64,000 nucleotides of DNA from Kosakonia oryzae (GTDB lineage Bacteria > Pseudomonadota > Gammaproteobacteria > Enterobacterales > Enterobacteriaceae): positions 4,030,001-4,094,000 of the forward strand of contig NZ_CP014007.2 of NCBI RefSeq assembly GCF_001658025.2, read 5' to 3'. Below the pieces are notes generated by a model that worked only from the letters and a program-made list of their open reading frames with translations, ran no database searches and was not told the DNA's origin. The position numbers were made by a program, and so were the translations under genes. Positions 52,159 to 62,824 of the stretch are shown piece by piece. Position 1 is the first letter of the stretch. Each line of letters starts with the position of its first letter.

Positions 52159-52770
52159 TCAGCCTGCCGGTTCGGTTTGCGGCGCCACGCTTAGCGTCGG
52201 TTTCTGACGAAACCACGGCAGACAAAGCTGAATTAGCGGGCCAATACTGAGCGCGTAAAATACCGTGCCGATGCCAAACGTGCCGCCCAGCAGGCAGCCT
52301 GCCAGCAGGACTGAAATCTCAATCGCCGTACGGATACTGCGCACTGACCAGCCCGTGCGGGCATGGATCCCTGTCATCAGGCCATCACGCGGGCCAGCGC
52401 CAAACCCGGCACCAATATACATTCCGGTCGCCAGCGCATTGACAATTACCGCCGCCACCAGCATTACGCTGCGCGCCAGGAGTGTCTCCAGCGGCGGCAT
52501 CAACGCCAGCGCAGCATCGGCGGCAAGCCCAAGCACGATCACATTGCTGAGGGTTCCCAGACCCGGACGCTGGCGCAGCGGGATCCAGAACAACAAGACC
52601 AGCGCGCCGGTAGCGATCATCACCGTACCGATATCCATCGACAGCAATTTCGCCACACCAAGGTGGAAAACGTTCCACGGATCGGCACCCAAATCCGCGC
52701 GGACAAACATCGCGGTAGAAACACCGTACAGGACTAAACCAATATAGAGTTGCAGTAATCGACGTAGCAT
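52159..52770 (-). CDS. YczE/YyaS/YitT-family membrane protein
   Basis: 203-residue protein with five or six transmembrane helices; start at 52770, supported by a CGGAGA site, rather than 52791. The motifs LGADPWNVFH (about residue 27) and IGAGFGAGPRDGLMTGI are characteristic of YczE. Its function is unknown, although homologues are repeatedly found divergent from a MocR regulator, as here. The intergenic gap is 84 bases. Confidence 0.87.
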   Translation of the reverse strand: MLRRLLQLYIGLVLYGVSTAMFVRADLGADPWNVFHLGVAKLLSMDIGTVMIATGALVLLFWIPLRQRPGLGTLSNVIVLGLAADAALALMPPLETLLARSVMLVAAVIVNALATGMYIGAGFGAGPRDGLMTGIHARTGWSVRSIRTAIEISVLLAGCLLGGTFGIGTVFYALSIGPLIQLCLPWFRQKPTLSVAPQTEPAG

Positions 52771-52854
52771 TTTTGTTCTCCGGCTGTTCATGCTTCCATC
52801 TTCTCCGCAAATGGCATTATGATTAATGTCCAGTTTTCATATAGTGGACTGCAT

Positions 52855-54276
52855 ATGTCATCCCGTCGCTTTGGTAGCCAATCTTTGCAGCGCCTGTTAG
52901 GGCACTGGCAACAACCCGAATCCCGTATGCCGCTATGGCGTCAGCTTGCCGACGCCCTGCGTTTGCTGATTCTCGATGGCAGGCTGGCGCTGGACACGCG
53001 TCTGCCCGGCGAGCGCGAACTGGCCTCAACGCTGGAAATAAGCCGCACCACCGTTGCCAGCGCGCTGGCGCACTTGCGCGATGAAGGTTACCTGGAGAGC
53101 CGTCACGGCAGCGGATCGCGGGTGATTCTGCCGGATAGCCGTAGCGTACCAACGCTCGCAACAGCCGGTACGGCACTGGATCTCTCTACGGCGGCACTGA
53201 GCGCCGGGCCGGAGATCCACCAGGCCTATACCCACGCGCTGAGCATGATCCCGCACTACCTGACGCAAACCGGCTATGGCCAGCTCGGCTTGCTGCCGCT
53301 GCGTGAAGCCATTGCCGCACGTTATACCGCGCGCGGGCTGCCAACTCACGCCGATGAAGTGATGGTGGTGAATGGTGCCGTCAGCGGTCTGGCGTTGGTA
53401 CTGCGCATGCTGACCGGGCCGGGCGATCGCGTGGTCGTCGATCACCCAACCTACCCGCTGGCGATTGCCGCAATCCAGGGCGCATCATGCCGGCCCGTTG
53501 GCGTATCGCTGCCACAAACTGGCTGGGACTGCGACGGTTTTGCCGCCACGCTGGCGCAGACTGCGCCGCGTCTGGCCTGGCTGATGCCCGACTTTCACAA
53601 TCCAACCGGGCGCTGTATGGATAGCGCCACCCGCGAAGCCATCGCCGCCATCGCGGCGCGCACGCGCACGACGCTGGTGGTCGATGAAACGATGGTGGAT
53701 TTGTGGTACGACGCGCCGCCGCCTCCGCCACTGGCGGCGTTTGATCCTGCAGGAAACGTGATCACACTCGGTTCGGCGGGGAAAAGTTTCTGGGGTGGCT
53801 TACGCCTGGGATGGATCCGCGCCTCAACGCGCACAATTGCCGCCCTCGCCCAGACCCGTGACACGCTGGATCTGGGTTCCCCGTTACTGGAGCAACTGGC
53901 AACGCTGTGGCTAATGCAAAACGCAGAGGCATTTTTGCCCGGCCGTCGACAAATGCTCGCCAGCCGCCGCGATGATTGCGCCGCGTTAATGCGCGAGCAT
54001 TTTCCGGAATGGCGCTTTCAGACACCGCAGGGCGGCCTCTCCTACTGGGTAGAACTGCCCGGTATGCTGGCAACCCAGTTTGCCGCCCGTGCGGAAACTA
54101 TCGGCATTCACCTCGGCGCGGGAACACGTTTTGGTCTTTCCGGTGCTTTTGACCGCTATTTACGGATGCCCTTTTCCCTGGAATTAACCGAGCTGGAAAA
54201 CGCACTACTGCGTATTAAACCGCTATGGCTCTCGCTCAACTATTCGCAACCCCCGGTAAAACGCAGCATGGTGTAA
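52855..54276 (+). CDS. YczR-type MocR regulator
   Basis: 473-residue protein: a GntR winged helix (residues 20-95, with ERELASTLEISRTTVASALAHLRDEGYLESRHGSGSRV) fused to an aminotransferase domain whose PLP lysine lies in GSAGKSFWGGLRLGW. I used the ATG at 52855; an upstream ATG at 52819 would add twelve residues. The adjacent YczE gene is the known divergent partner of this MocR subgroup, so this protein probably regulates it. Confidence 0.88.
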   Translation: MSSRRFGSQSLQRLLGHWQQPESRMPLWRQLADALRLLILDGRLALDTRLPGERELASTLEISRTTVASALAHLRDEGYLESRHGSGSRVILPDSRSVPTLATAGTALDLSTAALSAGPEIHQAYTHALSMIPHYLTQTGYGQLGLLPLREAIAARYTARGLPTHADEVMVVNGAVSGLALVLRMLTGPGDRVVVDHPTYPLAIAAIQGASCRPVGVSLPQTGWDCDGFAATLAQTAPRLAWLMPDFHNPTGRCMDSATREAIAAIAARTRTTLVVDETMVDLWYDAPPPPPLAAFDPAGNVITLGSAGKSFWGGLRLGWIRASTRTIAALAQTRDTLDLGSPLLEQLATLWLMQNAEAFLPGRRQMLASRRDDCAALMREHFPEWRFQTPQGGLSYWVELPGMLATQFAARAETIGIHLGAGTRFGLSGAFDRYLRMPFSLELTELENALLRIKPLWLSLNYSQPPVKRSMV

Positions 54277-54423
54277 TGCCGGAAATTGTTCGCCTGCATC
54301 CGCACGACATGCCCATTAGCCGAATCGCAGAAGAACAATAGAGCACGGTAAGCCTTTCCAGAACCGCTGGGATGCTGAAAGCGTAAAGGAATAAACGGAA
54401 AAGAGAGTTTCAAAGACAGAAAT

Positions 54424-54537
54424 GGGTGGGGGCCCTGCCAGCTACATCCCGGCACACACGTCGTCTGCCCTGGCTGCTTCCTTCCGGACCTGACCTGGTG
54501 AACAGAGTAGCGTTGCGGGAGAACCAACAGGGCCCCC
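54424..54537 (-). ncRNA. ffs: 4.5S RNA (signal recognition particle RNA)
   Basis: 114-base RNA on the minus strand, starting GGGGGCCCTG and ending CAGGGCCCCCACCC, so the ends pair. The conserved Ffh-binding region CAGGTCAGGTCCGGAAGGAAGCAGCC contains the GGAA tetraloop and asymmetrical internal loops. It forms the SRP with Ffh for cotranslational targeting. Confidence 0.97.
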
Positions 54538-54694
54538 ATTGAGAGCGTTGCTAATCAACGCGCTGGCGCATTATCCCTGTCCAGGATGGCAATTGCAAGC
54601 CGCGCCGGGACGGATGCTGGTTTATTGCGCAACTGTCTCTTCACAGCACGCTTTATGCTGTTTATGCTGCAACGTCTTCCCTCAGGATATCAGC

Positions 54695-55006
54695 ATGGAT
54701 ATACAGGATTCTTTCCCGCAGCGGGTCTGGCAAATCGTTGCCGCAATACCGGAAGGTTACGTCACAACGTATGGCGACGTGGCGAAACTGGCTGGCTCTC
54801 CGCGCGCCGCGCGCCAGGTGGGTGGCGTACTGAAACGCTTACCGGAAGGAAGTACGTTGCCGTGGCATCGGGTGGTGAATCGTCATGGCTGTATTTCATT
54901 GACCGGGCCGGATTTACAGCGTCAGCGCCAGGCGTTACTGGCTGAAGGCGTGGTGGTGTCAGGCAGCGGGCAAATCGATTTACAACGTTACCGTTGGATC
55001 TACTAA
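54695..55006 (+). CDS. atl: Atl (YbaZ), alkyltransferase-like protein
   Basis: 103-residue relative of O6-alkylguanine-DNA alkyltransferase. The HTH and active-site region is present, but the catalytic PCHRV is replaced by PWHRV (Trp for Cys), as in all Atl proteins, which bind alkylated bases and recruit nucleotide excision repair instead of repairing directly. The start at 54695 follows AGGA; the frame extends upstream over ffs but without homology. Confidence 0.94.
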   Translation: MDIQDSFPQRVWQIVAAIPEGYVTTYGDVAKLAGSPRAARQVGGVLKRLPEGSTLPWHRVVNRHGCISLTGPDLQRQRQALLAEGVVVSGSGQIDLQRYRWIY

Positions 55007-55041
55007 AAAAACGCTCCTCCCCCGCAGGAGAGGAGCCGTTA

Positions 55042-55611
55042 TCAGTACTGTGTCGGCGCCGGAGTGGCTTCAGACGGGTTTACTTGCGTGGGTGATGTGG
55101 AAGGCACGGTCGTGGCGGCGCCACTGTTTTGCTGCAACGGCACAGCCGTTTGCTGCACTGGTACCAGCGTCAGGTCCACTTTGGTTCCGCCCTGGTTGAT
55201 AACCGGTTTAACCGTATCGGTGATAAAGACAATTTTATCGTCGATAGTAATGGCCGCACTCAGCAGGATACGGGCATTCGGCTGGATATCAGCCGGGTTA
55301 AACGGCAACACGAAGCTGAACGGAGCCTGTTTACCTTCGGTACGCGCGACTTTCTGCGCCAGCACTTTCGACGGCGCATCCGCCTGGGACGCATCAGAAA
55401 CTGTCACGGTTAATACCGCATTTGGCGGCAGCGCCACTTTCTGACGGATCCAGATCGTACCGGAGACGTTAGGTTGCGCAATCGCAGCTTTATTGGTTGC
55501 CGCAGGCGCGCTGGGATTAGGTGCTGGTGTCGGAATGTCAGCGCCTTTTTGAGCGCAGGCAGAGAGCGCAACAGCAACTGCCAAACCACTTAACATGTGC
55601 ACGAGTTTCAT
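55042..55611 (-). CDS. ybaY: YbaY, lipoprotein
   Basis: 189-residue lipoprotein. The start at 55611 (MKLVHMLSGLA) is followed by a lipobox LSAC at about residue 19, a Pro/Ala/Thr-rich linker, a YscW-type beta domain (about 45-150: VSGTIWIRQKVALPPNAVLTV) and a Gln/Pro/Thr-rich tail. It matches E. coli YbaY. Role unknown; the YscW domain is shared with secretion pilotins. Confidence 0.92.
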   Translation of the reverse strand: MKLVHMLSGLAVAVALSACAQKGADIPTPAPNPSAPAATNKAAIAQPNVSGTIWIRQKVALPPNAVLTVTVSDASQADAPSKVLAQKVARTEGKQAPFSFVLPFNPADIQPNARILLSAAITIDDKIVFITDTVKPVINQGGTKVDLTLVPVQQTAVPLQQNSGAATTVPSTSPTQVNPSEATPAPTQY

Positions 55612-55826
55612 TGATTTCTCCTTATCTTCAATGCACCGGCAGAACGCTTGCCTGCCAGGATGGGTGGTTAAACCATCGTAACGAGAACAAGTCTGGCACA
55701 TAAGCGCGATATATTCCTGCAAAGCCCCATTTATTCAGATTATTGAACCCATCGGACCACTCATTGTTCCAGGTTATACTTATCGGATTATTCGCTCAGT
55801 CAGCCGCTATTTATTTGAGGAAATTT

Positions 55827-56687
55827 ATGAGTCAGGCACTCTCTAACCTGCTGTCATTATTAAATCTGGAAAAAATCGAAGAAGGCCTGTTTCGCGGCCA
55901 GAGCGAAGATTTAGGGTTACGCCAGGTCTTTGGCGGTCAGGTTGTCGGCCAGGCGCTGTACGCCGCTAAAGAGACCGTCCCCGCCGAGCGACTGGTGCAC
56001 TCCTTCCACAGCTACTTTTTGCGTCCTGGCGATAGCCAGAAACCGATTGTCTATGACGTGGAAGTTCTGCGCGATGGCAACAGCTTCAGCGCCCGCCGCG
56101 TGGCGGCAATCCAGAACGGGAAACCGATTTTCTATATGACCGCCTCGTTCCAGGCGCCGGAAACGGGTTATGAACATCAAAAAACGATGCCGGACGCGCC
56201 CGCACCGGATTCACTGAAATCCGAAACCGATATCGCCCGTGCACTCTCCCATTTGTTGCCGCCGCTGGTGAAAGAGAAATTCCTCAGCGATAAACCGCTG
56301 GAGATCCGACCGGTAGAATTTCACAACCCGCTAAAAGGGCACGTTGCTGAGCCTGCGCGCCAGGTATGGATCCGCGCAAACGGCGCGGTGCCAGAAGACT
56401 TTCGCGTCCATCAATACCTGCTGGGCTACGCCTCAGACTTCAACTTTCTGCCGGTGGCGCTCCAGCCGCACGGCGTGGGTTTTCTTGAGCACGGTATGCA
56501 GGTCGCTACCATCGACCATTCAATGTGGTTCCATCGCCCATTCAATATGAATGAATGGCTGCTTTATAGCGTGGAAAGTACGTCAGCCTCCGGGGCACGC
56601 GGCTTTGTACGCGGTGAGTTCTATACGCAACAGGGCGTGCTGGTGGCGTCAACCGTGCAGGAAGGCGTGATGCGCAACCGCAACTAA
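55827..56687 (+). CDS. tesB: TesB, acyl-CoA thioesterase II
   Basis: Cytosolic double-hotdog thioesterase, 286 residues, as in E. coli ([20 protein letters not shown] start with a GAGGAAA site). The two hotdog domains are linked at about residue 120; the second includes [22 protein letters not shown] and [14 protein letters not shown]. Convergent with amtB across a shared terminator. Confidence 0.96.
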   Translation: MSQALSNLLSLLNLEKIEEGLFRGQSEDLGLRQVFGGQVVGQALYAAKETVPAERLVHSFHSYFLRPGDSQKPIVYDVEVLRDGNSFSARRVAAIQNGKPIFYMTASFQAPETGYEHQKTMPDAPAPDSLKSETDIARALSHLLPPLVKEKFLSDKPLEIRPVEFHNPLKGHVAEPARQVWIRANGAVPEDFRVHQYLLGYASDFNFLPVALQPHGVGFLEHGMQVATIDHSMWFHRPFNMNEWLLYSVESTSASGARGFVRGEFYTQQGVLVASTVQEGVMRNRN

Positions 56688-56701
56688 GGCTCTACAAAAG
56701 G

Positions 56702-56727
56702 AAAAGCCTCCGTATGGAGGCTTTTTT
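56702..56727. terminator. Bidirectional terminator between tesB and amtB
   Basis: AAAAGCCTCC paired with GGAGGCTTTT around a four-base loop; T-runs on both strands. Confidence 0.92.
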
Positions 56728-56752
56728 ATGCTCAGGAGATAACTCAATTCGA

Positions 56753-58039
56753 TCAGGCGTTGTAGGCGTTTTCGCCGTGGCTGTTAACATCCAGACCTTC
56801 ACGCTCTTGATCTTCCGGTACACGCAGGCCCACAGTCATGTCAGCCAGTTTGTAGCCGATAAAGGCCACGACGCCGGACCACACGATGGTGAGTGCGATA
56901 CTTTCCAGCTGAACCAGGAGCTGCTGCCCCATCGTCACGCCTTGTGCGTAACCTACGCCGCCCAGGGACGTTGCGGCAAAGATGCCAGTCAGGATACAGC
57001 CGACGATACCGCACACGCCGTGCACACCAAACACGTCACACGGATCGTCAACACGCAGCATACGTTTCAGTGCAGTAACGCCCCACAGACCTGCCAGACC
57101 TGAAACCAGGCCCACAATCAGCGCGCCGCCGACACCGACATAACCACACGCCGGAGTAATACCTACCAGGCCTGCAATCGCGCCGGAACATGCACCCAGC
57201 AGAGACGGTTTGCCACGCAGCGCCCACTCACCGAACACCCACGCCAGGATTGCACCAGCAGTAGCCACAACGGTATTTACGAAAGCCAGCCCGGCGATTT
57301 CGTTGGCCGCGCTTGCGGAACCCGCGTTAAAGCCGAACCAACCAACATAGAGGATAGCGGTGCCGGTAAAGACCATCGGCAGGTTATGCGGTTTGAACGC
57401 TTCTTTGCCAAAGCCCACACGTTTACCAATCAGGTAAGCACCCACCAGGCCTGCAACAGCGGCGTTGATATGCACCACCGTACCGCCCGCGAAGTCCAGC
57501 GCGCCATGCGCTGCCAGCAGACCGCCGCCCCATACCATGTGCGCAATCGGCACATAAGAGAGCGTCAGCCATACCACCACGAAAATCAGTACCGCAGAGA
57601 AGCGAATACGTTCAGCCAGCGCACCCACAATCAGGCCGACGGTGATACAGGCGAAAGAGCCCTGGAAAGCAACGTGGATATACTGATAGATGCTGCCCAT
57701 GACCGCCGTCAGTTCGATATTCTTCAGCATTACCCAGTTGAAGCTGCCGAAGAAGCTGTTGCCCTCGCCAAAAGCCAGAGAGTAGCCGTAAACCACCCAC
57801 AGAACGCACACCAGCGCGAAGGTGACAGCCACCTGCGTCAGCATAGAGAGCACGTTTTTCCCGCGGATCAAGCCGCCGTAAAACAGCGCGATGCCCGGGA
57901 TGCTCATAAACAGCACCAGTGCGGTAGAAATCATCATAAAGCCGTTGTCTGCTTTATCTGCTACAGCGGGAGCCGCCATCGCCAGACCTGGCAGCAATGC
58001 CAGTGAAGCAAGACCTGTTTTTAATGTTGTGTTTTTCAT
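56753..58039 (-). CDS. amtB: AmtB, ammonium transporter
   Basis: Trimeric ammonium channel of the inner membrane. The start at 58039 (MKNTTLKTG) yields 428 residues with a signal peptide (ending LAMAAPAVA) and eleven helices. Conserved twin-His residues lie in TVVHINAAVAGLVGA and DVFGVHGVCGIVG. It forms an operon with glnK, with a 32-base gap. Confidence 0.97.
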   Translation of the reverse strand: MKNTTLKTGLASLALLPGLAMAAPAVADKADNGFMMISTALVLFMSIPGIALFYGGLIRGKNVLSMLTQVAVTFALVCVLWVVYGYSLAFGEGNSFFGSFNWVMLKNIELTAVMGSIYQYIHVAFQGSFACITVGLIVGALAERIRFSAVLIFVVVWLTLSYVPIAHMVWGGGLLAAHGALDFAGGTVVHINAAVAGLVGAYLIGKRVGFGKEAFKPHNLPMVFTGTAILYVGWFGFNAGSASAANEIAGLAFVNTVVATAGAILAWVFGEWALRGKPSLLGACSGAIAGLVGITPACGYVGVGGALIVGLVSGLAGLWGVTALKRMLRVDDPCDVFGVHGVCGIVGCILTGIFAATSLGGVGYAQGVTMGQQLLVQLESIALTIVWSGVVAFIGYKLADMTVGLRVPEDQEREGLDVNSHGENAYNA

Positions 58040-58071
58040 TGTTCCAATCCCTATCACTGTGTGGCCAGCTA

Positions 58072-58410
58072 TTACAGTGCCGCTTCGTCGGCTTCGCCGG
58101 TACGAATACGAATGACGCGTTGCAACTCAGCAACGAAAATTTTACCGTCGCCAATTTTTCCGGTGTAGGCCGCTTTGCTGATCACATCGATGACTTCATC
58201 GAGTTGATCATCAGCAATCGCCACATCAATTTTCACTTTAGGCAGGAAATTGACGCTATATTCCGCACCGCGGTACAGCTCGGCATGACCTTTCTGACGC
58301 CCGAAACCTTTAACTTCAGTCACGGTCAGCCCTTGAATACCAATAGAAGACAGTGCTTCACGAACGTCTTCGAGTTTGAATGGTTTAATCACCACGGTAA
58401 CCAGCTTCAT
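58072..58410 (-). CDS. glnK: GlnK, PII nitrogen regulatory protein
   Basis: 112-residue PII trimer that senses glutamine through uridylylation and blocks AmtB in nitrogen excess. Tyr51, the uridylylation site, lies in RGAEYSVNF on the T-loop; B- and C-loop motifs TGKIGDGKIFV and the ending EADEAAL are intact. The start at 58410 matches E. coli; the longer frame upstream covers the sigma-54 promoter. Confidence 0.98.
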   Translation of the reverse strand: MKLVTVVIKPFKLEDVREALSSIGIQGLTVTEVKGFGRQKGHAELYRGAEYSVNFLPKVKIDVAIADDQLDEVIDVISKAAYTGKIGDGKIFVAELQRVIRIRTGEADEAAL

Positions 58411-58465
58411 AGATCCCCCTCCAGTCGAAATTCGATAATGGCCGCAGCTAACACACGACAGATAT

Positions 58466-58481
58466 TGCAAGCGGTGTGCCA
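58466..58481 (-). promoter_or_regulatory. Sigma-54 promoter of glnK-amtB
   Basis: Minus-strand TGGCACACCGCTTGCA (58481-58466) matches the -24/-12 consensus TGGCAC-N5-TTGC. Its distance from glnK (56 bases) and identity are those of E. coli glnK, so NtrC activation is expected. No clear NtrC site was searched out. Confidence 0.93.
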
Positions 58482-58585
58482 ACAATGAAAACGAGGAGAA
58501 TTTCAGATTGTTAGTGCAGACAGGCCGGGAAAAGCGGAAGGGGGAAAATGCAGGCTCGCGATTCGGCCTGGTGCCAGAAAAGAAA

Positions 58586-58613
58586 AACGCACCATAACAG
58601 TGCATGGTGCGTT
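58586..58613 (-). terminator. mdlAB terminator
   Basis: Ten-base stem AACGCACCAT/ATGGTGCGTT with an eight-base loop and TTTTTCTTTT after it on the minus strand, between mdlB and glnK. Confidence 0.9.
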
Positions 58614-58666
58614 ACTTTTTTGCACCAACAGAGGATCCTGTCAGTAGCATGCCTAATTTTGGTGCA

Positions 58667-60445
58667 TCAGGCGATAAGCGACTCTTCTCGCGCGCTGGCC
58701 GCCAGTTCTTCCCCGGCCAGTTGCAGTTGGTACATCTGCCAGTAGCGCCCTTTCGCGGCCAACAATTGCTGGTGCGTCCCGCGCTCCACCGCCTGCCCGC
58801 GATGTAACACAAGAATAGTTTCGGCCTCAACAATGGTCGATAAACGGTGGGCGATCACCACCAGCGTGGTCTGTTTACGCACCGCCGCCAGCGCATGCTG
58901 GATTGCCTGCTCGGTACCGGAGTCGATATTTGCCGTTGCCTCATCGAGGATCAGGATCCGTGGCGTATCGACCAGCACGCGCGCCAGCGCCAGCAGTTGT
59001 TTTTGCCCAACCGAGAGATTATTCCCCTGCTCGCCGAGCCGGGTATGAATACCCGCACTCATACCGCGCGCCAGTTCCGCCAGTTGTACCGTCTCCAGCG
59101 CCTGCCATACCTGCGCTTCGCTGATATCACGCCCCAACGTCACGTTGGCGAAAAAGCTGTCCGCCAGCACCACCGGATCCTGTTGCACCATCGCCACGCC
59201 TTTGCGCAGCGCCGTATGGCTGAGCGCAGAGAGCGGCCTTCCGTCGAGGCGGATCTCACCCTGCGTGAGCGGGTAGTAACCCATCAACAGGCTGGCAAGC
59301 GTACTTTTCCCGCTGCCGGTATGCCCCACTAAGGCGACAAAGCTGCGCGGCTCAACCGATAGCGAAATATCCTGCAGCACCAGTTGATCGTCGCGGTAGG
59401 CAAACGAAACATTCTCAATATCAATGGCGCCACTGTGTAGCGGCGTATCATCGTCACCATAAGACTGGCGCGGCCGATCCATCAGTTCGAACACACGCTC
59501 GCCCGCGACAACCGCCTGCTGCAACATCGATTGCTGCGTCGTCAGCTCAATCAACGGTTCATTCAGACGGCCAAGATAGCTGATAAACGCATACAGTACG
59601 CCGACCTCCACTGTTCCCACGGAGGAGAAACCAAACAGCATCAGCAGCCCGCACAGCACCAGCGCAGAAAAAAGACTCAGCAGCGGGCGCAGCAGAAAGC
59701 CATCCAGCCGCAGAGTTTGCATGCGCGCAAGATAGTGGGAACGGCTGGCATCGCCCATACGTTCACCAAAGCGCGCCTGCTGGCGGAACTGCTGAATCAC
59801 GCCCATGCCGTTAATGATTTCGTTAAAGCCATCGTTAATGTCTGCAAGGTAGGCACGCATCCGGCGCACAATCGGCGTGCTATAGCGCTGATAGATCAAC
59901 ATGACGATCAGCACCGCCGGGAAAATCGCCATCGCCACCAGCGCCATCCGCCAGTCCAGGCTGAACATAGCGACCAGCATCGCGCCAATCAACGCGGCGC
60001 TGCGCAGCACCGTCGCGACCACCGTGACATAAAGATCGCGGATCACTTCGGTGTCGTTGGTCACGCGGGAGATAATCTGCCCGACCGGCTGGGTATCAAA
60101 TTCGCTCAATGGCTGGCGCAGCGCGGCATCCATCACATCGGTACGCAGTTGCTGTACCACGCCGACCGCCGCCTGGTTAAACAGCAGCGACTGACTGTAG
60201 TGCAGCAGCGCCGCCAGCAGTTGCAGGCCGACATAAACCGCCGCCAGCCCGGAGACCAGCGCAAGCGGCAGGTAACTTTTCGCCACCATATTATCGATAA
60301 AGTAGCTGATCAGAGCCGGGCCGGAGACTTCCGCAATCGCCGCAACCCACAGCATCAACACCGCTTTGATTAACGATTTGCGCCACGGTTTGCCATACAC
60401 CAGCAGGCGTTTCAGCGTCGGCCATTGTCGTGCGAGATTACGCAT
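58667..60445 (-). CDS. mdlB: MdlB, ABC half-transporter
   Basis: Membrane-ATPase fusion of the type that pairs with MdlA as a heterodimer. The start at 60445 overlaps the mdlA stop by eight bases, giving 592 residues. Six helices fill residues 25-310; the ATPase has Walker [10 protein letters not shown], signature [13 protein letters not shown] (the canonical LSGGQ reduced to LSVGQ, as in E. coli MdlB) and Walker [13 protein letters not shown]. Substrate unproven. Confidence 0.95.
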   Translation of the reverse strand: MRNLARQWPTLKRLLVYGKPWRKSLIKAVLMLWVAAIAEVSGPALISYFIDNMVAKSYLPLALVSGLAAVYVGLQLLAALLHYSQSLLFNQAAVGVVQQLRTDVMDAALRQPLSEFDTQPVGQIISRVTNDTEVIRDLYVTVVATVLRSAALIGAMLVAMFSLDWRMALVAMAIFPAVLIVMLIYQRYSTPIVRRMRAYLADINDGFNEIINGMGVIQQFRQQARFGERMGDASRSHYLARMQTLRLDGFLLRPLLSLFSALVLCGLLMLFGFSSVGTVEVGVLYAFISYLGRLNEPLIELTTQQSMLQQAVVAGERVFELMDRPRQSYGDDDTPLHSGAIDIENVSFAYRDDQLVLQDISLSVEPRSFVALVGHTGSGKSTLASLLMGYYPLTQGEIRLDGRPLSALSHTALRKGVAMVQQDPVVLADSFFANVTLGRDISEAQVWQALETVQLAELARGMSAGIHTRLGEQGNNLSVGQKQLLALARVLVDTPRILILDEATANIDSGTEQAIQHALAAVRKQTTLVVIAHRLSTIVEAETILVLHRGQAVERGTHQQLLAAKGRYWQMYQLQLAGEELAASAREESLIA

Positions 60446-62201
60446 CGGCGGCCTCCTGCGGTACGTCATTCAACGCAGCTTCCAGTTGCTGGTAGCGATA
60501 CATATCGCGATACCAGCCCGGCTGGCGCGCAAGCTGCTCATGCTGACCGCGCTGGGCTATATGTCCATGCTGCATGACTAAAATCTCGCTGGCTTCCGTT
60601 AGCGCCGACAGGCGATGCGCACTGATAATGACTGTGCGCCCTTCGCCCCACTGGCGCAGGTTATGCAAAATTTGATGTTCGGTGCGACCGTCAACGGCCG
60701 ATAGCGCATCATCCAGGATCAGGATCTCGGCATTGAGCAGCAGTGCGCGTGCAATCGAAATGCGCTGTTTTTGGCCGCCAGAAAGCATCACGCCGCGCTC
60801 GCCCACTTCCGTATCGTAGCCCTGCGGCAGACGCAGAATGTCGTCATGCACGCTGGCAAGCTTCGCCACGTGTTCAATCTCTTCCTGCGTAGCGCCGGGT
60901 TTGCCTAACGCAATGTTATTGCCCACCGTATCGGAGAAGAGGAACGGCGTCTGATTCACCACTGCCAGACGGCTGCGCCAGGCATCCAGCTTCAATTGCT
61001 GAAGAGGAATATTGTGGAAACGAATATCCCCCTGCCCGACGTCAAAATGGCGCTGAATTAATGCCAGCAAGGTAGTTTTCCCGGCACCGGTCGGCCCGCA
61101 GATGCCCAGCATCTGGCCCGGCGTCAGCAGCACGTTAACATTATTCAGCGCGGCGCTTTCCGTTTGTGGATAGCGAAATTCGCGAATAGCGACAGCCAGA
61201 TTGCCGCGCCCTTCCGGCACTGGCTCATTGCCGTCATTCACTACCGGCGCTTCTGCCAGCATGTCGCGAATTCGGCTGTAAGCCGCACTTCCGCGCTCCA
61301 CGATATTAAACATCCACGCCAGTGCCAGCATCGGCCAAATCATCAGCCCCAGATACATGGCAAAACTGGTGAGCTGACCGAGCGTCAGCGTACCGTGGAC
61401 AATCATCCAGCTACCGCCGCCAATCGCCAGCATATTCGCCAGGCCAATCGCAATGTAAATGGTTGGATCAAAACGCGCATCAACACGAGCGACGCGCATA
61501 TTTTTCGCCCCGGTGTCGGCGGCTTCCGCCGCAAACAGCGCCGACTGGCGATCCTCCAGGCCGAAGGCTTTGATCATGCGGATACTGGTCATGCTCTCCT
61601 GCGTGCGATCGTTAAGCGCGGAGAAGGCCGCCTGCGCCAACTTAAAACGCTGGTGCAACTGATCGCCGTAACGCTTGATAACCAGCGCCATAACCGGCAT
61701 CGGTAGCAGCGACAGCAGCGTTAATTGCCAGCTAATTTGCGTCGACATCACCACCAGCACCACGCAGCCCATCACCAGCGAATCCACTAACGTCAACACG
61801 CCTTCACCGGCAGCAAACACGACGCGATCGACGTCGTTCGTTGCTCGCGCCATTAAATCACCGGTACGGTGACGCAGGTAAAACTCCGGATGCTGGCGGC
61901 TCAACTGCCGGTAGAAATCTTCACGCAGCTCCACGGCCAGTTGATAAGAAGCGCCGAACAACCAGACGCGCCAGACATAACGCAGCAGATAGGTGACGAC
62001 AGCGACCGCGACCAGTACGCCAATCCACATCCACACCTGTGATGTGGTGTAATGCTGTTCGGTTACGCCATCGACAATCACCCCCACCACTTTGGGCGGA
62101 ATGAGTTGCAGAATAGCAATAATGATAAGTAAGGCCACTGCGCCGAGGTAGCGTTGCCACTCCCGGCGAAAGTACCAGCCTAACTGGGCAAATAATCGCA
62201 C
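60438..62201 (-). CDS. mdlA: MdlA, ABC half-transporter
   Basis: 587-residue partner of MdlB, exporter class. Six transmembrane helices span about residues 15-300; Walker [10 protein letters not shown], full signature LSGGQKQR and Walker [12 protein letters not shown], where Asp replaces the usual catalytic Glu (as in E. coli MdlA). In heterodimeric exporters of this kind, one site is degenerate, so MdlB would supply the catalytic site. Confidence 0.95.
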   Translation of the reverse strand: MRLFAQLGWYFRREWQRYLGAVALLIIIAILQLIPPKVVGVIVDGVTEQHYTTSQVWMWIGVLVAVAVVTYLLRYVWRVWLFGASYQLAVELREDFYRQLSRQHPEFYLRHRTGDLMARATNDVDRVVFAAGEGVLTLVDSLVMGCVVLVVMSTQISWQLTLLSLLPMPVMALVIKRYGDQLHQRFKLAQAAFSALNDRTQESMTSIRMIKAFGLEDRQSALFAAEAADTGAKNMRVARVDARFDPTIYIAIGLANMLAIGGGSWMIVHGTLTLGQLTSFAMYLGLMIWPMLALAWMFNIVERGSAAYSRIRDMLAEAPVVNDGNEPVPEGRGNLAVAIREFRYPQTESAALNNVNVLLTPGQMLGICGPTGAGKTTLLALIQRHFDVGQGDIRFHNIPLQQLKLDAWRSRLAVVNQTPFLFSDTVGNNIALGKPGATQEEIEHVAKLASVHDDILRLPQGYDTEVGERGVMLSGGQKQRISIARALLLNAEILILDDALSAVDGRTEHQILHNLRQWGEGRTVIISAHRLSALTEASEILVMQHGHIAQRGQHEQLARQPGWYRDMYRYQQLEAALNDVPQEAADA

Positions 62202-62250
62202 GCGGTTATATCCTGAAGGTGATTTTCTGGCTGTTGGTTTAGCCTAAGCG

Positions 62251-62709
62251 TTATTCAATGGGTAAAGCCGTGGTGTATTTTATCTGTTCCATGGCGAAGC
62301 TAGAAGTGACATCTGACAGCCCCGGCACGCTGTTCACCAGCTTCTTATAAAAGTCGTCATAGTGTTTCATGTCTGCCACCTGCACGCGCAGCAGATAATC
62401 ATACTCCCCCGCCATGCGCCAGAAACCAAGCACTTCCGGCATTGGCGTCACTTCGCTGACAAAGCGGCAATACCAGTCGCTGCTATGGTGCTGGGTTTTA
62501 ATTAGCACGAAAGCGGTCAAATTCAGCCCCACTTTTTCAGCATCCAGCACCGCGACACGACCGAGCAAAATCCCGTCGTCTTCCAGCCGCTTAAGACGTT
62601 TCCAGCAGGGAGTGGTGGTCAGATTAACGGCATCTGCCAGCGCCTGCAAAGAGAGCGAACAATCCTGTTGCAGCAGGGAGAGCAGCTTGCGGTCAACTTT
62701 ATCTAACAT
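62251..62709 (-). CDS. decR: DecR (YbaO), Lrp-family cysteine-responsive regulator
   Basis: 152-residue Lrp/AsnC regulator, matching E. coli DecR, which activates cysteine detoxification (yhaOM, cyuPA) on cysteine exposure. The start at 62709 ([10 protein letters not shown]) fits; the helix-turn-helix is [23 protein letters not shown], and an RAM ligand-binding domain follows. It is divergent from a cysteine desulfhydrase-like gene 116 bases away, which it likely regulates. Confidence 0.94.
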   Translation of the reverse strand: MLDKVDRKLLSLLQQDCSLSLQALADAVNLTTTPCWKRLKRLEDDGILLGRVAVLDAEKVGLNLTAFVLIKTQHHSSDWYCRFVSEVTPMPEVLGFWRMAGEYDYLLRVQVADMKHYDDFYKKLVNSVPGLSDVTSSFAMEQIKYTTALPIE

Positions 62710-62824
62710 TTGGGAATCCTGGAGAATATTTTTCTCTTTATAGTCTAATGCAAAGGCTAAATGGCAACCCTTTTTTCTTTTACTTTCGCTAGACTGGGCA
62801 CAAAATGACAAACGGATAACCGCC

